Notes: a model not told the origin generated them from the letters alone. Counted from the stretch's first letter, positions 13,121 to 24,660 are shown. The stretch is 64,000 nucleotides of DNA from Folioceros fuciformis (GCA_049999805.1 JBNGIO010005634.1:1-64000), one strand, 5' to 3'. Made by a program: numbers and translations.

Positions 13121-13460
13121 CAACTTTGATCGACTCTTCAGGTATTCGCCCTGAATCCCGGTAGGCACTGGCAACTGAATTCCGCAAGTCCCTGAAGATC
13201 ATTGCTCAGACATCAACTCCCCGCTATGATGCTTAGGTCTCTCTGCAGAATTGCGTGGAGTGAAAGTGGCAACGTCAGGTTCTGACAAGCATTGTGACTA
13301 CTCTTCACAACAACCCAAGCGATTGCATCTGCATAGGTGTACTGATACCACCACCTTCTCCTCCTGCATCGCATATCATCTCCACATAAGTCCATTCCCG
13401 CGAAGACTTTAACCGGGCCTTTCTGTGAGATCAAGCTGCGGAGGGTGCAGGCAGGGCAAG
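13121..13460. promoter_or_regulatory. shared divergent intergenic region of two PPR genes
   Basis: About 340 bp separate the ATG codons of two PPR genes transcribed away from each other, so it must contain both promoters and 5' UTRs. No core motif could be assigned with confidence. Confidence 0.5.
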
Positions 13461-16208
13461 ATGGCGATGCCGCGAGAGCTGCCATTGCTGCCACCGACCC
13501 TGCACCAGCAACCAGGTAAGAAGTCCAGCTCCGCAACTTTCCGAACTGCGCTTGCGGCTGAAGGAATTTCGCACAAGGAACGACAGGAGTGTTTATGGCA
13601 ACAGTTCTTTCAAGAGCCCACCGAGTGGTGTGACAACAGGTTGGACAAGAGGACTGCCCGCTGTCCTGACTTCAGGCACAAGGCGTCGAAGGAGCCCCTG
13701 TGGCTTAACAATCGATCCAAGCCTAGCTGGGTGGACTCGGAGCTGGCCAGGTTGGATGGCCGTATGAGCGAGTCTGCACGACTGGTCAAGATTTTGAGCA
13801 AACGCTGTAAGGACGCACAGGTGGGCGAGGCGGTGGACGCGTTGGAGCTACTGGAGCAGCAAGGATGTCAGGTCACTGACTCTCTCATCTGCCGTGTTCT
13901 GAACAAGTGCGAAGGAGTGGAGGATTTGGAGCTGGTTAGACGCGTTCATGCTGTTGCGGTGAGATGTGGATATGAGTCGAACGCGTTTTTGGCCAACCAT
14001 TTCATTGTCATGTATGCGTCTCTTGGTACGTTGGAGGATGCATTCGAAGTCTTCATCAAAGTGGGTGCACCCAACGTCTACGTGTGGTCTGCCATTGTAT
14101 TGGCGCATGTCCGACATGGGCAGCCCAGGAAGGGCATCGAGATATATCGTCAGCTGCGAGACGCAGGTGTGAAGCCGAATGACCGCGTCTTTGTGGCAGT
14201 GCTGAAGGCCTGCGCCGTGGCAGGGGACCTGAGCGCTGGGAAGGAGGTGCATGCTGATATGCAGGGATGTGATTTGCAAGATGATGTTTTTGTGGGCAAC
14301 AGTCTGGTTAATATGTATGCTAAGTGTGGGGGCTTGGAGGATGCTTGCAGTGTGTTCGACAAAATGGCTACAAAAGATGTGGTGTCATGGAATGCCATGA
14401 TCACAGGATATACTCAACAAGGGCAAGGACGAGAAGCCCTGGCTCTGTACGTTAGGATGCAGCAAGAGGGCATAAATCCAGCGGATCGTGTTTCGTTCGT
14501 GAGCCTTCTTCGTGCTTGTGCCAGTGTGGGAGCCTTGCAGCAAGGGATGCAGCTTCATTCGAAGGTACGTGAACTAGGCCTTGAAGCTGATGTACGAGTT
14601 GGCAGCTGCCTGGTGGACATGTATGCAAAATGCGGGAGTTTGACCGCTGCTCGGAGAGTGTTTGATAGTTTGTCCTCGAGAGATGTGGTAACATGGAATG
14701 CCATGATGACAGGCTATGCGCAGCAGTCCCGTGGTCAAGATGCCTTGGCTCTGTATTCCTTCATGGAGGAGGAGAGCATCATTGTAGCCAATGACGTTAC
14801 GTTTGCATGCCTTCTTCAAGCATGTGCTGGTGTTGGAGCGCTGCAGCAGGGAGAACGGCTCCACTGCAAGATTCGTGAACGTGGCCTAGAAGCTGACGGA
14901 GTAATCGCTAACTGCTTGGTTAATATGTACGTGAAATGCGGGAAGTTGGAGGACGCTCGCAAAGTATTTGATAGTCTGCCCACAAAAGATGCTGTGACAT
15001 GGACTGCCATGATCTCAGGATATTCTCAACACGATCTTGGAGGCGAAGCTCTCGACGTCTATGCCAGTATGCAGAAGGAGGGAATCACGCCAGCTAATAA
15101 TGTTACTTTTGCATGCCTTCTTCAAGCATGTGCGAGTGTGGGAGCGTTGCAGCAGGGCAGGCATCTCCACTCACAGATTCATTACAGGGGCCTTGAAGCC
15201 GATGCAGTCATTGGTAATTGTCTGTTGGACATGTATGCAAAATGCGGGAGCTTGGAAGAAGCTCGGAGCGTTTTTGATCGATTGCCCACAAGAGATACGG
15301 TGGCGTGGAATGCCATGCTGACTGCTTATGCAGATAATGGCAATGGTGAAATGGCAATCAAGTGTTTCAATGAGATGCTTGTCAATGGTTGCCAGCCAGA
15401 TGCAACTACTTTCATTTGTCTTTTGGTGGCATGCAGTCAGGCAGGCCTGGTGTACGAGGGCAGGAAGTACTTCGGGATGATGGGGAAGCACGGGATCCAG
15501 CCCACTGATTATCACCACAGTTGCATGGTGGATCTCCTTGGCAGGGCAGGCCATCTTGTTGAGGCCGAAAGGATACTACTAACTGTGTCATTTGCGAATG
15601 ATGTGGTGGGCTGGACAGCTTTGCTCAGCGCTTGCAAAAGCTTCGGTGATGTGGATCGTGGAACACGATGTTTTGAGCATCTCGTAGGATTGGAACCACA
15701 GGATGCAAGCCCTTATGTGCTTCTGGGTAATATGTATGCCAATGCCGGCAGGTGGGATGATGTAGATAGAATAGAAAGCTTGAGAAAGTCCTCAGGTGCC
15801 AGGAAAAAACGCGCCAAAGCTTTTATTGAACTGAGCTCCGTGGTGCACGAGTTCGCCGTGGGAGACGAGAGGTACGATATTTCAACAAAGCTTAAGAATG
15901 TGAACACGAGGTTGCAAGACGAAGGAGGTCATGTGCCCCAAACCGGGCTGGTGCTGAAGGCAGTGTCCGAGCAGGAAAAGGAGGATTCTTTGTGTGGCCA
16001 TGCAGAGAAGTTGGCATTGGCCTACGGTCTGCTCAACACACCGGATGGCACGACCTTGCTTGTCACAAAAAACCTCCGCATGTGTAGTGACTGCCACAGC
16101 AGCACAAAAATCATGTCCCGTCTGGAGAAACGAGCTGTCATTGTGAGAGATTCCCACCGAGTGCATCGGTTCAAGGATGGCTCTTGCTCATGCGCAGATC
16201 GGATTTGA
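13461..16208 (+). CDS. PLS-class PPR protein with DYW cytidine deaminase domain
   Basis: Intronless, 915 aa from the ATG at 13461; in-frame codons upstream contain no other ATG. The N-terminus is Ala/Arg/Ser-rich and may target an organelle. About 15 PLS repeats cover residues 100-650, followed by E1/E2 motifs and a C-terminal DYW domain. The deaminase features are visible: HAE zinc/catalytic motif in CGHAEKLALAYG, CSDCH zinc ligands, and HRFKDGSCSC near the end. The family edits C to U in plastid or mitochondrial transcripts. Oddity: the final tripeptide is D-R-I instead of D-Y-W. It is divergent to and clearly related to the PPR gene at 10265-13120. Confidence 0.92.
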   Translation: MAMPRELPLLPPTLHQQPGKKSSSATFRTALAAEGISHKERQECLWQQFFQEPTEWCDNRLDKRTARCPDFRHKASKEPLWLNNRSKPSWVDSELARLDGRMSESARLVKILSKRCKDAQVGEAVDALELLEQQGCQVTDSLICRVLNKCEGVEDLELVRRVHAVAVRCGYESNAFLANHFIVMYASLGTLEDAFEVFIKVGAPNVYVWSAIVLAHVRHGQPRKGIEIYRQLRDAGVKPNDRVFVAVLKACAVAGDLSAGKEVHADMQGCDLQDDVFVGNSLVNMYAKCGGLEDACSVFDKMATKDVVSWNAMITGYTQQGQGREALALYVRMQQEGINPADRVSFVSLLRACASVGALQQGMQLHSKVRELGLEADVRVGSCLVDMYAKCGSLTAARRVFDSLSSRDVVTWNAMMTGYAQQSRGQDALALYSFMEEESIIVANDVTFACLLQACAGVGALQQGERLHCKIRERGLEADGVIANCLVNMYVKCGKLEDARKVFDSLPTKDAVTWTAMISGYSQHDLGGEALDVYASMQKEGITPANNVTFACLLQACASVGALQQGRHLHSQIHYRGLEADAVIGNCLLDMYAKCGSLEEARSVFDRLPTRDTVAWNAMLTAYADNGNGEMAIKCFNEMLVNGCQPDATTFICLLVACSQAGLVYEGRKYFGMMGKHGIQPTDYHHSCMVDLLGRAGHLVEAERILLTVSFANDVVGWTALLSACKSFGDVDRGTRCFEHLVGLEPQDASPYVLLGNMYANAGRWDDVDRIESLRKSSGARKKRAKAFIELSSVVHEFAVGDERYDISTKLKNVNTRLQDEGGHVPQTGLVLKAVSEQEKEDSLCGHAEKLALAYGLLNTPDGTTLLVTKNLRMCSDCHSSTKIMSRLEKRAVIVRDSHRVHRFKDGSCSCADRI

Positions 16209-16715
16209 CAGCTTCGAGAGATTCATGTCCAAGAATGTTGAAGCAAAGAAGATGCCAACCCACAGCTTCCAGAAGAAGCTCGGCTCTGACATGGATGCGG
16301 ACGCAGGTTGCGGACCAAATCTGGCCCTTCAGGTACGACTTTGATAACACCACACCCTCGGAATCCATCATCATTGAATGCCGCAACTGTGAAGAAACCT
16401 CGTTCTCCCGCTAACCCCATGCAGTTGGCAGGCACTGGCTTCACGATCCTTATCAATCGCGTTCTTCCGTGCCTTCTCCAAGTGACCTAACATCGGGTTT
16501 CTTCGAATCTTATACACTCCCGCCAAGCTTTCATCGTGACTTGGACTTATTTCTTGAAATTACATTCTATCATCATTTCATATATGCACATTATTTACAT
16601 ATATTATCACATATAAAATATATATATTATTATTATGATTATATATATCATTATATAATAATACACATCATTATATATCTACATCCTCATCTATACACCC
16701 TCATTTGGTTGGGTT
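16209..16715. other. 3' flank and AT-rich low-complexity DNA
   Basis: After the PPR stop there is a normal-composition stretch, then at 16560-16690 an AT-rich tract of repeated TATAT/ATTAT words. No gene is recognised. Confidence 0.5.
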
Positions 16716-16717
16716 AA

Positions 16718-16965
16718 ACAAGAGTGGTGGGCACCATACATATGTTTGCCTGATCCGCCCCAAGAGTGGTGGGCACCATCCATATGTTTGCCTGATCCCG
16801 CCCCCAAGAGTGGTGGACACCATCCATATGTTTGCCTGATCCCACCCCCAAGAGTGGTGGACACCATCCATATGTTTGCCTGATCCGCCCCCAAGAGTGG
16901 TGGGCTCCATCCATATGTTTGCCTGATCCGCCCCCAAGAGTGGTGGGCACCATCCATATGCCTGA
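16718..16965. repeat. 43-bp tandem repeat, about six copies
   Basis: Copies of AGAGTGGTGGGCACCATCC joined to ATATGTTTGCCTGATCC and a C-rich part. The unit is nearly perfect between copies, suggesting recent expansion. Long minus-strand open frames here are repeat artefacts. Confidence 0.88.
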
Positions 16966-17039
16966 CTCGCTGACAATATCAATTGAAGTAGTGGGCATAA
17001 TCCATACTTCATCCTTCTCCAATAAGCAGCGCAAATGAA

Positions 17040-17860
17040 GACTAGTGTTGTGACCAATAAGACCTCCACAAGGATTGGTCGCTATTGAAGCCATGTCTTG
17101 ACTCACATAAGGAGTGCAAATGAAGATTAGCGTTGTGACCAATAAGAACTCCACAAGGATTGGTTGTTGAATAAGCCATGTCTTGACTCACACATCAAAT
17201 TCTCTCAGCTTCAGCTACAACTCCTTGTCTGGTTCTAACATCAATTTCCCTTAGCTTCAGCTACATCTGGCACCATGACTCACACATCAAATTCTCTCAG
17301 CTTCAGCTACACCTCCTTGTCTGGTTCCAACATCAATTTCCCTTAGCTTCAACTACATCTACATCTGGCACCACACGACTTTCTGGTCTGGTTGTTTAGA
17401 GTTGAAGTTCTAGCCCTAATCTGGCTATTTGCAATTGAAGCTCAAGCCCTTTCCGATTGCTTGCAGTTGAAGCTTGAGCCCGAACCTACATGGTTGTTGC
17501 TTAGTTCGTTGCTTAGTTCGTTGGAGCTCAAACCCAAGTCTACAAGGTTATTTCCCTTATCATCAATTGCATCTAGCACCATGCAACTTTCGGTCATTTT
17601 TAGTTGGAGCTCAAGCCCACAAAGTTATTTCCCTTGCTTTAGCTGCACCTAGCACCATGCAATCAGGGTCAAGCCCATGATAACAAATGTGAGCTTGAGT
17701 GAATGAGTATAAGAATAAGTGTGAGTCTGAATGTGAGAACAATTGTGAGATAGCAAGCACAAACAAAGCCCATATGAGCTTGAGTGAATGAGTGTAAGAA
17801 TAAGTGTGAGTTAGAATGTGAGAACAATTGTGAGACAGCAAGCACAAACAATCAAGCGAT
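17040..17860. repeat. cluster of short direct duplications
   Basis: Three adjacent duplications: a unit containing GACCAATAAG.CTCCACAAGG at about 17050 and 17128; a unit of about 92 bp starting GACTCACACATCAAATTCTC at about 17184 and 17276; and a unit of about 85 bp starting AGCTTGAGTGAATGAGT at 17692 and 17777. No coding sequence is supported between 16966 and 18241. Confidence 0.75.
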
Positions 17861-18241
17861 TTTTTTTGCTATGAGAGTGTGAGAACAGAGAAGTGGTGTG
17901 TGTGTGAGAATCATGGATTGTTTTGCTAATGTTGGTCAATAATTGCTTTTCCCATGTTCTCTATCCTAAAACTATAGATTATATTTTATTTATAACTAAA
18001 ATTGTTATATAATAAAAGTTTATACCTCACTTATACTTCCATCAAATAAAGACAAACATAATATCCTGGTATGATATAAAAGACATACATACATATATAC
18101 AAACATGCACAGGCCTTGTGTGAAAAGAGGAAACAGGCATGCGAGTGGATTGGTGTAACTAGGTAAGTTAAAAGTGGGGGTTACTGCGGCCAATCTTCTA
18201 GTGTATGTGGACCTTCGGAAGTTGGCTGTGTGAAGCAGAAG

Positions 18242-20638
18242 ATGGTGCCCGCAGCAATGGCGCCAGCAATGGCGGCAGCACGCACTCTCTCTTGGACTGA
18301 ACTGGGCTCTCCCCCGTCGTCCTCGTCGCCTTCCTCTTCGCTGTCTTGTGCTGCGTCTCTTCCAACCCGGTCCCCACGGCAGCTGGCCCGGTGGAGAAAG
18401 GGTTTTATGAAGGCCGGATTCCAGCTGGCGGCAAGGAACTCGGATCTCGCCTCCTTCTCGCTGACCAGGAGCGAAATCGATGGATTCTGTACCTTTTCTG
18501 CTTCTGCCGCATTGCCGCCACAGGCAGGATATGGAGCTCGGGGCTTGTCGCCCGGGGGGACGTCGAGAGCTGTTGTCCGAGGAGGGGCTGCATCCGGGGT
18601 AGTGAGGTGCAGGGCAATCAACGAAATTGGCAGTGTGAACGGTTCTTTGGAGACCTTTCCTGCAGAGGCCTCTGCACCCGTGGAAGACATTGATTCCCAG
18701 GTTGCTGGTTTTCAGACCTTGACTGCGGAGATCACGCCGGACAGGGATGAATTTTTTTCCAGTGAAACAGATGGTGATCCTGATCGGCCGTCGCCTGGAT
18801 TCGCCTCGGTTGCTGAGGGGGTGGAGGCTATTCAGCAGGGAAAGGTGGGGAGGATGCCTAGGCTTTTCAATGGTTCTTTGTTCTGTTTGGATTTTTGTGC
18901 CAGAAGAATTTTGGAAGTGCTTGTTTGATCTGAACAGGTGGTTTTTACAGTTTGTCATTGCGGTGGATGACGAAGACAGGGAAAATGAAGGAGATTTGAT
19001 TCTGGCAGCATCCCTCGTCACACCTGAGGCTGTTGCCTTTATGGTAAAGCATTGCACTGGAATAATATGTGTGGGAATGACGTCTGAGCAGCTGGACCGT
19101 CTGAATCTGCCTCTGATGGTCAGAGACAAGGAGAACGAGGAGGCTCTTCGCACAGCATTCACAGTCACTGTGGTCAGTACTTTGGTCCTGGGCCGTGGGG
19201 TGACTTCGGAAAGCTAAGCTGTTTTCAAGGGATGTTGCTCATAAGTTTTAACCGTCATCCTCTCCCTTGTAGACTGATTTGGAGCTATGTGCCGCTTTCC
19301 GTCATTGGTAGGATGCTAGGACGGGAACAACAACCGGGGTGTCGGCCTCTGATAGAGCGCAAACTATCCTGGCTCTGGCTTCCCCTGATACCAAGCCTGA
19401 CGACCTTCGTCGTCCAGGCCATATTTTCCCGTTGCAGTATCGGGAGGGTGGGGTGCTGAAGCGGGCAGGGCATACGGAAGCAGCTGTGGACCTAGCCACT
19501 CTGGCAGGTCTGCCACCAGTGGGTGTCTTGTGTGAGCTTGTGGATCCAGAGGACGGCTCCATGATGCGATTACCCAAGCTTCGAGAGTTTGCCCATGAGC
19601 ACGATGCACTGCTAATATCGATTGCAGACCTTGTAAGGTAGGCAGGCCCGGGCTCATCTATCTTATTATGCAAATAGTGCTGGCCTCCTCTTCTGAAACC
19701 CGGGTCTTTGCCATGCCATATGTAGTGGTGAAGGTTCTATTGACAAGACTGTTTGGCGGCTTATGCAGGTACAGGAGAAAGCGTGAAAAGCTGGTGATTC
19801 AGACAGCCGTTGCTCGATTGCCAACAAAATGGGGAGTGTTCAAAGTGTATAGCTACGAATCGAAGCTGGATGGTATGGAGCATGTGGCAATGGTGAAGGT
19901 CAGTGTCTCTCAGGGCACCGTGCAACTGTCGAAAGCATCGTGGCTCTGACTCCAGCGAGCGTGTGAACCTCATTGCAGGGAGACATCGGCGATGGCCTGG
20001 AAGTCTTGGTCAGGGTGCACTCGGAATGTCTGACAGGAGACATCTTCGGTTCTGCGAGATGCGACTGTGGAAACCAACTTGCTGTTGCCATGGCAGAGAT
20101 AGAAGAGGCGGGCAGGGGTGTTCTTGTGTACCTGCGAGGGCATGAAGGCAGAGGCATAGGCCTCGGCCACAAACTTCGCGCCTACAACCTCCAAGACGCT
20201 GGCCGTGACACTGTCGAGGCCAATGTGGAACTGGGCCTCCCTGTGGATTCCCGGGAATACGGCATCGGAGCTCAGGTACGCCTAGATTAACCCGTCCTCA
20301 TCCGATACGATATGTTCCACTCGGCCTTCGCAACGCCTGCTGTTAACACGTTTTGGGAATGTGTGCTGCAGATTCTGCGAGACGTGGGAGTGCGTACCAT
20401 GAAGCTCATGACCAACAACCCCTCCAAGTTCGTTGGTCTGAAGGGATATGGCCTCGCCGTCACAGGCCGAGTGCCGGTCATCTCCCCCATCACCTTGGAG
20501 AACCAAAGGTACCTCGAAACCAAGCGGTCCAAGATGGGACATGTCTACGGATCCGACCTCCCAGGCTCGTTTGCAGGCATTCTCGTCGCCGACTCCCCGA
20601 ACACAATCACTGGCGCCGAGACAGAGTCAGCTGGCTAG
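18242..20638 (+). CDS. RIBA: bifunctional riboflavin biosynthesis protein RIBA, plastidial (DHBP synthase / GTP cyclohydrolase II)
   Basis: Six exons (18242-18844, 18951-19172, 19312-19637, 19769-19898, 19979-20275, 20372-20638) join in frame to 614 aa. Residues 1-70 are an Ala/Ser/Arg-rich transit peptide. The DHBP synthase half (about 195-400) has the acidic metal site [10 protein letters not shown], the [10 protein letters not shown] block and TGVSASDRA; it makes 3,4-dihydroxy-2-butanone 4-phosphate from ribulose 5-phosphate. The GTP cyclohydrolase II half (about 415-610) has the zinc cysteines in [15 protein letters not shown], the GHEGRGIGL loop, [10 protein letters not shown] and LMTNNP. 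Both active sites look intact, unlike the single-function RIBA2/RIBA3 paralogues of Arabidopsis. The start is the first ATG after an in-frame non-ATG stretch. The transit peptide shares a block with CLPP4. Confidence 0.95.
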
Positions 20639-21422
20639 GCTCAAGTCCGCTCGCTGGCAGGCTTGGCAAGTTGGGGATTAAGAGACACCAGCGGCGTGTG
20701 GTGCCTTATTATGTGAGGTGCCTGAAGTTTTATTGCTTCACCATGGCATTCCTCCCAACAGGCACTAAGTCTGTTTGGGAACGTGTGGCTGCTCATAGCC
20801 CACCACCCTGGTCTGTGTCACTTTTCGAAGTGGCCGGCTTGAGCTTTTGCCTGGCTATCTTTCTTAGGAGCTTTTGCTGGAACACAACGTTGTTTCCATA
20901 TGTTGTCTTGAACCGCATTGGATAAGTGGCTCACGAGTTAGATTTGCGGATTGGATTTTTGCACACAATGTCTTTCAGGTATCTATGTTGAGACCATTTG
21001 TGCCTGCAAAGAGAAAGAGGACTTGTGCCTGCAAAGAGAAAGAGGACATTGGACAGGAAGTACAGTAGTATCCTGGTGCAGAAGGTAGCGTGGCCAGAGG
21101 GAGATTGAAGATTTCCTTGTAGAAGGTAGTGTGGCTTTAGGAGTTTTTGCCTGGCCAAATGTTGTTTCCAAATGTAGCAAGAAACATACTTGCATCAAGA
21201 CAGCTATAGATTTAGTTTTCATTTTTTTACTTTTAATTTTTATCTTATTTCACTTGTGCCATTTGTTCAATGGCACCTATATGGCGTAGCAGGACTGTGA
21301 TGGTGTGACCATTCGCCTACAACCAAGTTCAAATTCGTTCCGTACGGAAGTCGCTAGCTTCCGGGGTCGTAGGCGTATTTGAGTGAGAGACATACATCGG
21401 TACTTTGCAGCACTGCACCATA
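20639..21422. other. RIBA 3' flank and intergenic DNA with small duplications
   Basis: A 25-bp direct duplication (GTGCCTGCAAAGAGAAAGAG) lies at about 21000-21050, and GTAGAAGGTAG-type words recur near 21080 and 21122. No gene is recognised. Confidence 0.5.
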
Positions 21423-21527
21423 ACCAGACAGCACCGGCATCGCTCTTCATTCTCGCCACCAGGCAGCACCGGCATCGCTCTTCGTTCTCGCCACCAGGCA
21501 GCACCTGCATTGCCCTTCACTCTTCTC
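21423..21527. repeat. 35-bp tandem repeat, three copies, in the XYLT upstream region
   Basis: Three consecutive 35-base copies of ACCAGGCAGCACCGGCATCG plus CTCTTC.TTCTCGCC. It lies 160-260 bp before the XYLT ATG, so it may be in the promoter or 5' UTR. A further imperfect repeat of AGAAGTAGCGTCGG lies at 21620-21680. Confidence 0.85.
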
Positions 21528-21684
21528 CTCGCGTTCGCCTCCGGGGTTCACGAGCCGCAATCACATACTTTGCTTTTCTAGGAAAGGGCGCTGCGCGTCG
21601 CTGCCGACTGGAAGTGGCGTCGGTAGGAGCCTGAGATAAGTAGCGTCGGGAGGGGTCTGAGAGAAGTAGCGTCGGCAGGAACGT

Positions 21685-23745
21685 ATGAGGCGGGATTGCG
21701 TAGCACAGCTTGTGTTTGTTGTGATGCTGTTCAATGTTATCCATATCTTCCTCGCGTCCAGGTCGGCTTCGCGTGGAGAGCTGGTGAAGCATGCAGTGGT
21801 CAACAAGGCTCCGTACATTTCCAAGCCTTGGCCCGAACTTCCTTCGCACAGGGACTGGCTTCCGACGCCTGGCTTGGGGAAGGAGGCGTGCGAATATTAT
21901 TTCGGGAATGGCTTCACCGTGCCGTACGACATGCTCTCACGACTTAGAGGCGAGCGGACGCTTGCAGGCCCTGCCAACTCCGGGCTGGATTTGGCAGGGT
22001 CGGAGTCGGTGGAGGAGAGCTGGCTGCGGAAAGAGCAAAAGAGCGATGCGGCCGGTGTGAGTGTGGACGGGGATTCTGAGGTGCAGGAGCAGCTTGGAGG
22101 AGGTCCTGGTAATGCGCGGTGGCGCAAGATGATGCCGGAGTTGAGGAGCGGGGAGCTGGAACTGCCAAGTGACCGGCTGCTCATGCCGGATGGATCCCTC
22201 ACTTGTGTTTACAGCGCGACCTTGCGGACGTCTGTTTGTGAAGGTACTGCCGTTGTCATGAAAGTGGACAAGTTGGAGATGTCCAGAGGTGGAGAGGCTG
22301 TGGAAGCTGTTCTCGGGAGGTCTGATGAGGAGGAGCTTCCCGTTTTTAATGATGGTGCTTTTTCGGTTGTTACCGACCGTACGCCTGCGGACAGGCGAGT
22401 GATGAATAGTCAGGTTCTTGATGACGTCATGCCACGGGGCCACATCAATTTCCACACCATGAGGGCGTTGTTTGAGTCCATGCGATCACTTGATCCATCC
22501 GGAGTGCGCTGCACCGAGGTGAAGTGTCGTTGCCTGGACCGTCATGCTGGTGTGTGAGGATAGACGGCACTGTGAAGGACCTGGAGACGACGTCTTGCGG
22601 GAGCTGATTGATTGTGGTTTTTGTGGACCTGCCGTGGATGCAGAGAGTGCAAGAGCCAACTCTTTTCGTTACGCGTTTTGAATATGCTAATCTCTTTCAC
22701 ACTGTAACGGATTGGTATAGTGCGTATGTGGCATCGAGGGTAGCACGTCTCCAGCAGCGTCCTAGGGTGATACTGTTGGATGGGCATTGCAAGGTAGGGC
22801 CATGTTGCTCTGCAGGTTTTAATGTGTTAGGGCTATTACCTTTTTACCTTTTGGCACGCGCCAGGTATTGTGAGCAGCTTACTAGTTGAAGAGGATTCTG
22901 ATTTTGTTCTGGTTGTGCGTGATTTTCAGTCACCCTTTGATGACGGATGGGAGGCAATGTTCAGCAATGTCTCATATGCCATGCACCACCGTGGCACGCT
23001 TTGCTTTGACAAGGCCATTTTTGTGCCTTTAGGATACGATACTGCTCTCTTCAAGGGTTTGGAGAACGGCCTCCGTTGCCGGGGATGCTCACTTCAAGAG
23101 TGTCAGTCAAAACCTGACCCTGAGGGTTTCACCAATAGACTGCGTGAGTTCGGGGAGTTTTTTGTCACTGCGATGAATGCTAGGTATGAAAGTGCACGAG
23201 GGAATGCTGGCGAGGGGAAGAAGAATGTCCGAGTTCTTTTTATAAGGCGCGAGGCGTACCTTGCCCACCCCAGACACAGTGGGAAACCGGAGTCCAGAGT
23301 GAGCAATGAGGAAGAACTGTATGATGCTTTGGTGGAGTGGGCTTCTGCGAGGTCTGCACTTGTGCGGACAGGAGCTGCTGCTGCACACACATTCGGGCGG
23401 ACAGAGAGTAGGAAAATTGAAGAAGCTTTAGCCCAAAATGTGAGCATCATGAATGGTTTTTTTGCTCACATGAGCTTACGAGATCAATTGCAGCAGGTGC
23501 AAAGTGCTGATATCATACTCGGAGCCCACGGGGCTGGTATGGCACACATTATATTTGCTAGGCCCGGGACTGTCATTCTCGAGCTTCTGAGTCCTCTCTT
23601 TTCACGGCCTCATTACGCTTATATTGCAGGATGGATGGGATTACCGTATGAACCCATTGTCGGGCAAGGGAACTTGGCAGACACATCCAATGTGGTGACC
23701 ACTCTGGACATGCTCCTGAGCCAACTCAACAGAATCCCAGGCTGA
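21685..23745 (+). CDS. XYLT: beta-1,2-xylosyltransferase of N-glycan processing (GT61)
   Basis: Three exons (21685-22518, 22644-22788, 22865-23745) give 619 aa in frame. A short cytosolic tail and one membrane anchor (residues about 7-24) mark a type II Golgi protein, followed by a long stem and a GT61 domain. Family blocks are clear: MPRGHINFHTMRALFESMRS, EPTLFVTRFEYANLFHTVTD, VPLGYDTALFKGL, VLFIRREAYLAHPRHSGK and ILGAHGAGMAHI. The enzyme adds the plant-specific beta-1,2-xylose to the core mannose of N-glycans. The second intron only keeps the frame and the conserved DGHC if its donor is GC (22789-22790), a non-canonical GC-AG intron. The stem is longer than in Arabidopsis. Confidence 0.93.
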
Positions 23746-24660
23746 TATCCCCCATTTTTTTACATGTGCACACGGATTGCAGAAACCGTGTAACTTAGAG
23801 ACGTGGGGGAGCCTGTGCACGAATGTTGCACCAGGAAGGACTGCGGATTACTGTTGGCCCCCGAAACTCATGAAGGGCCAACTTGAGACTGAGTTACTCA
23901 CAAGCAGCAGCCGTAGATCAAGCCCAGCGTATATTGGAAGAGCAGCTGGTTGCACTATCTGTCACAACACCAAAGGTAGGATGTTACAGATGAAAATTGA
24001 TGTTCGTCCGCTTCCTGTACACTGGTGGAATCTACTGTTAATGCCCACAACCGAAGTGAAAATTTGCTGTAACGGTTGCAGGAGCGGGAAATGGGATACG
24101 GATGTGAAGCAAATCTCAATCTCACATAGATGGTGATGTCCACTGGCCGGTGATGCTTGGCATACGGGGCAATGCGTGTAGAGCAAGCTAAGTCAAAAAG
24201 TTGGGAGTGGCATCAGAGCACCTAGGGAAAGGGTCACGCCGGAGGCAGTAGCGTGCATGTTGGTGCACGGTACTACTGGCCACTAGGTACACAGGTTCAC
24301 TCCTAGCATCCTGACCACATCCTGACCACTGTGTACTGTGTAGCTCCAAGATGCTGCTCCCAATTTTGCCACGTGTGTAGGGCTGAAATTTATTATACTG
24401 AAGAAATGATTTCTCGTGCCAGGTTCCTCCGAATTTCACGGATACTTGTTATGCATACGTGTCGCACTGACGCATTCTGAAATGAATGATGATATATGAA
24501 CGACGTCATTTGCAGTCATGGGTAGTCACAGAGAGCCCAAAGTGGCAAGGTTTGTTCCGAGCCACACAGCGACACCGGGAGCTGGTTTCCCTCCTCGTGA
24601 GCTCCAAAGAGAAGAACCCCAGGGTAAATAATCTGAAAGAAAACCCGTGAACAGAGGAAC
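23746..24660. other. intergenic region between the convergent XYLT and EF-P genes
   Basis: Nine hundred bases without a supported gene. The two flanking genes converge, so both 3' UTRs and terminators lie here. Confidence 0.45.

Noticed and set aside
16691-17154. Overlapping open frames with GKHMDG-like units
   Set aside because: Artefact of the 43-bp tandem repeat; several frames are open at once.
18020-19168. 382-codon minus-strand frame
   Set aside because: Shadow of the RIBA first exons; no recognisable domain.
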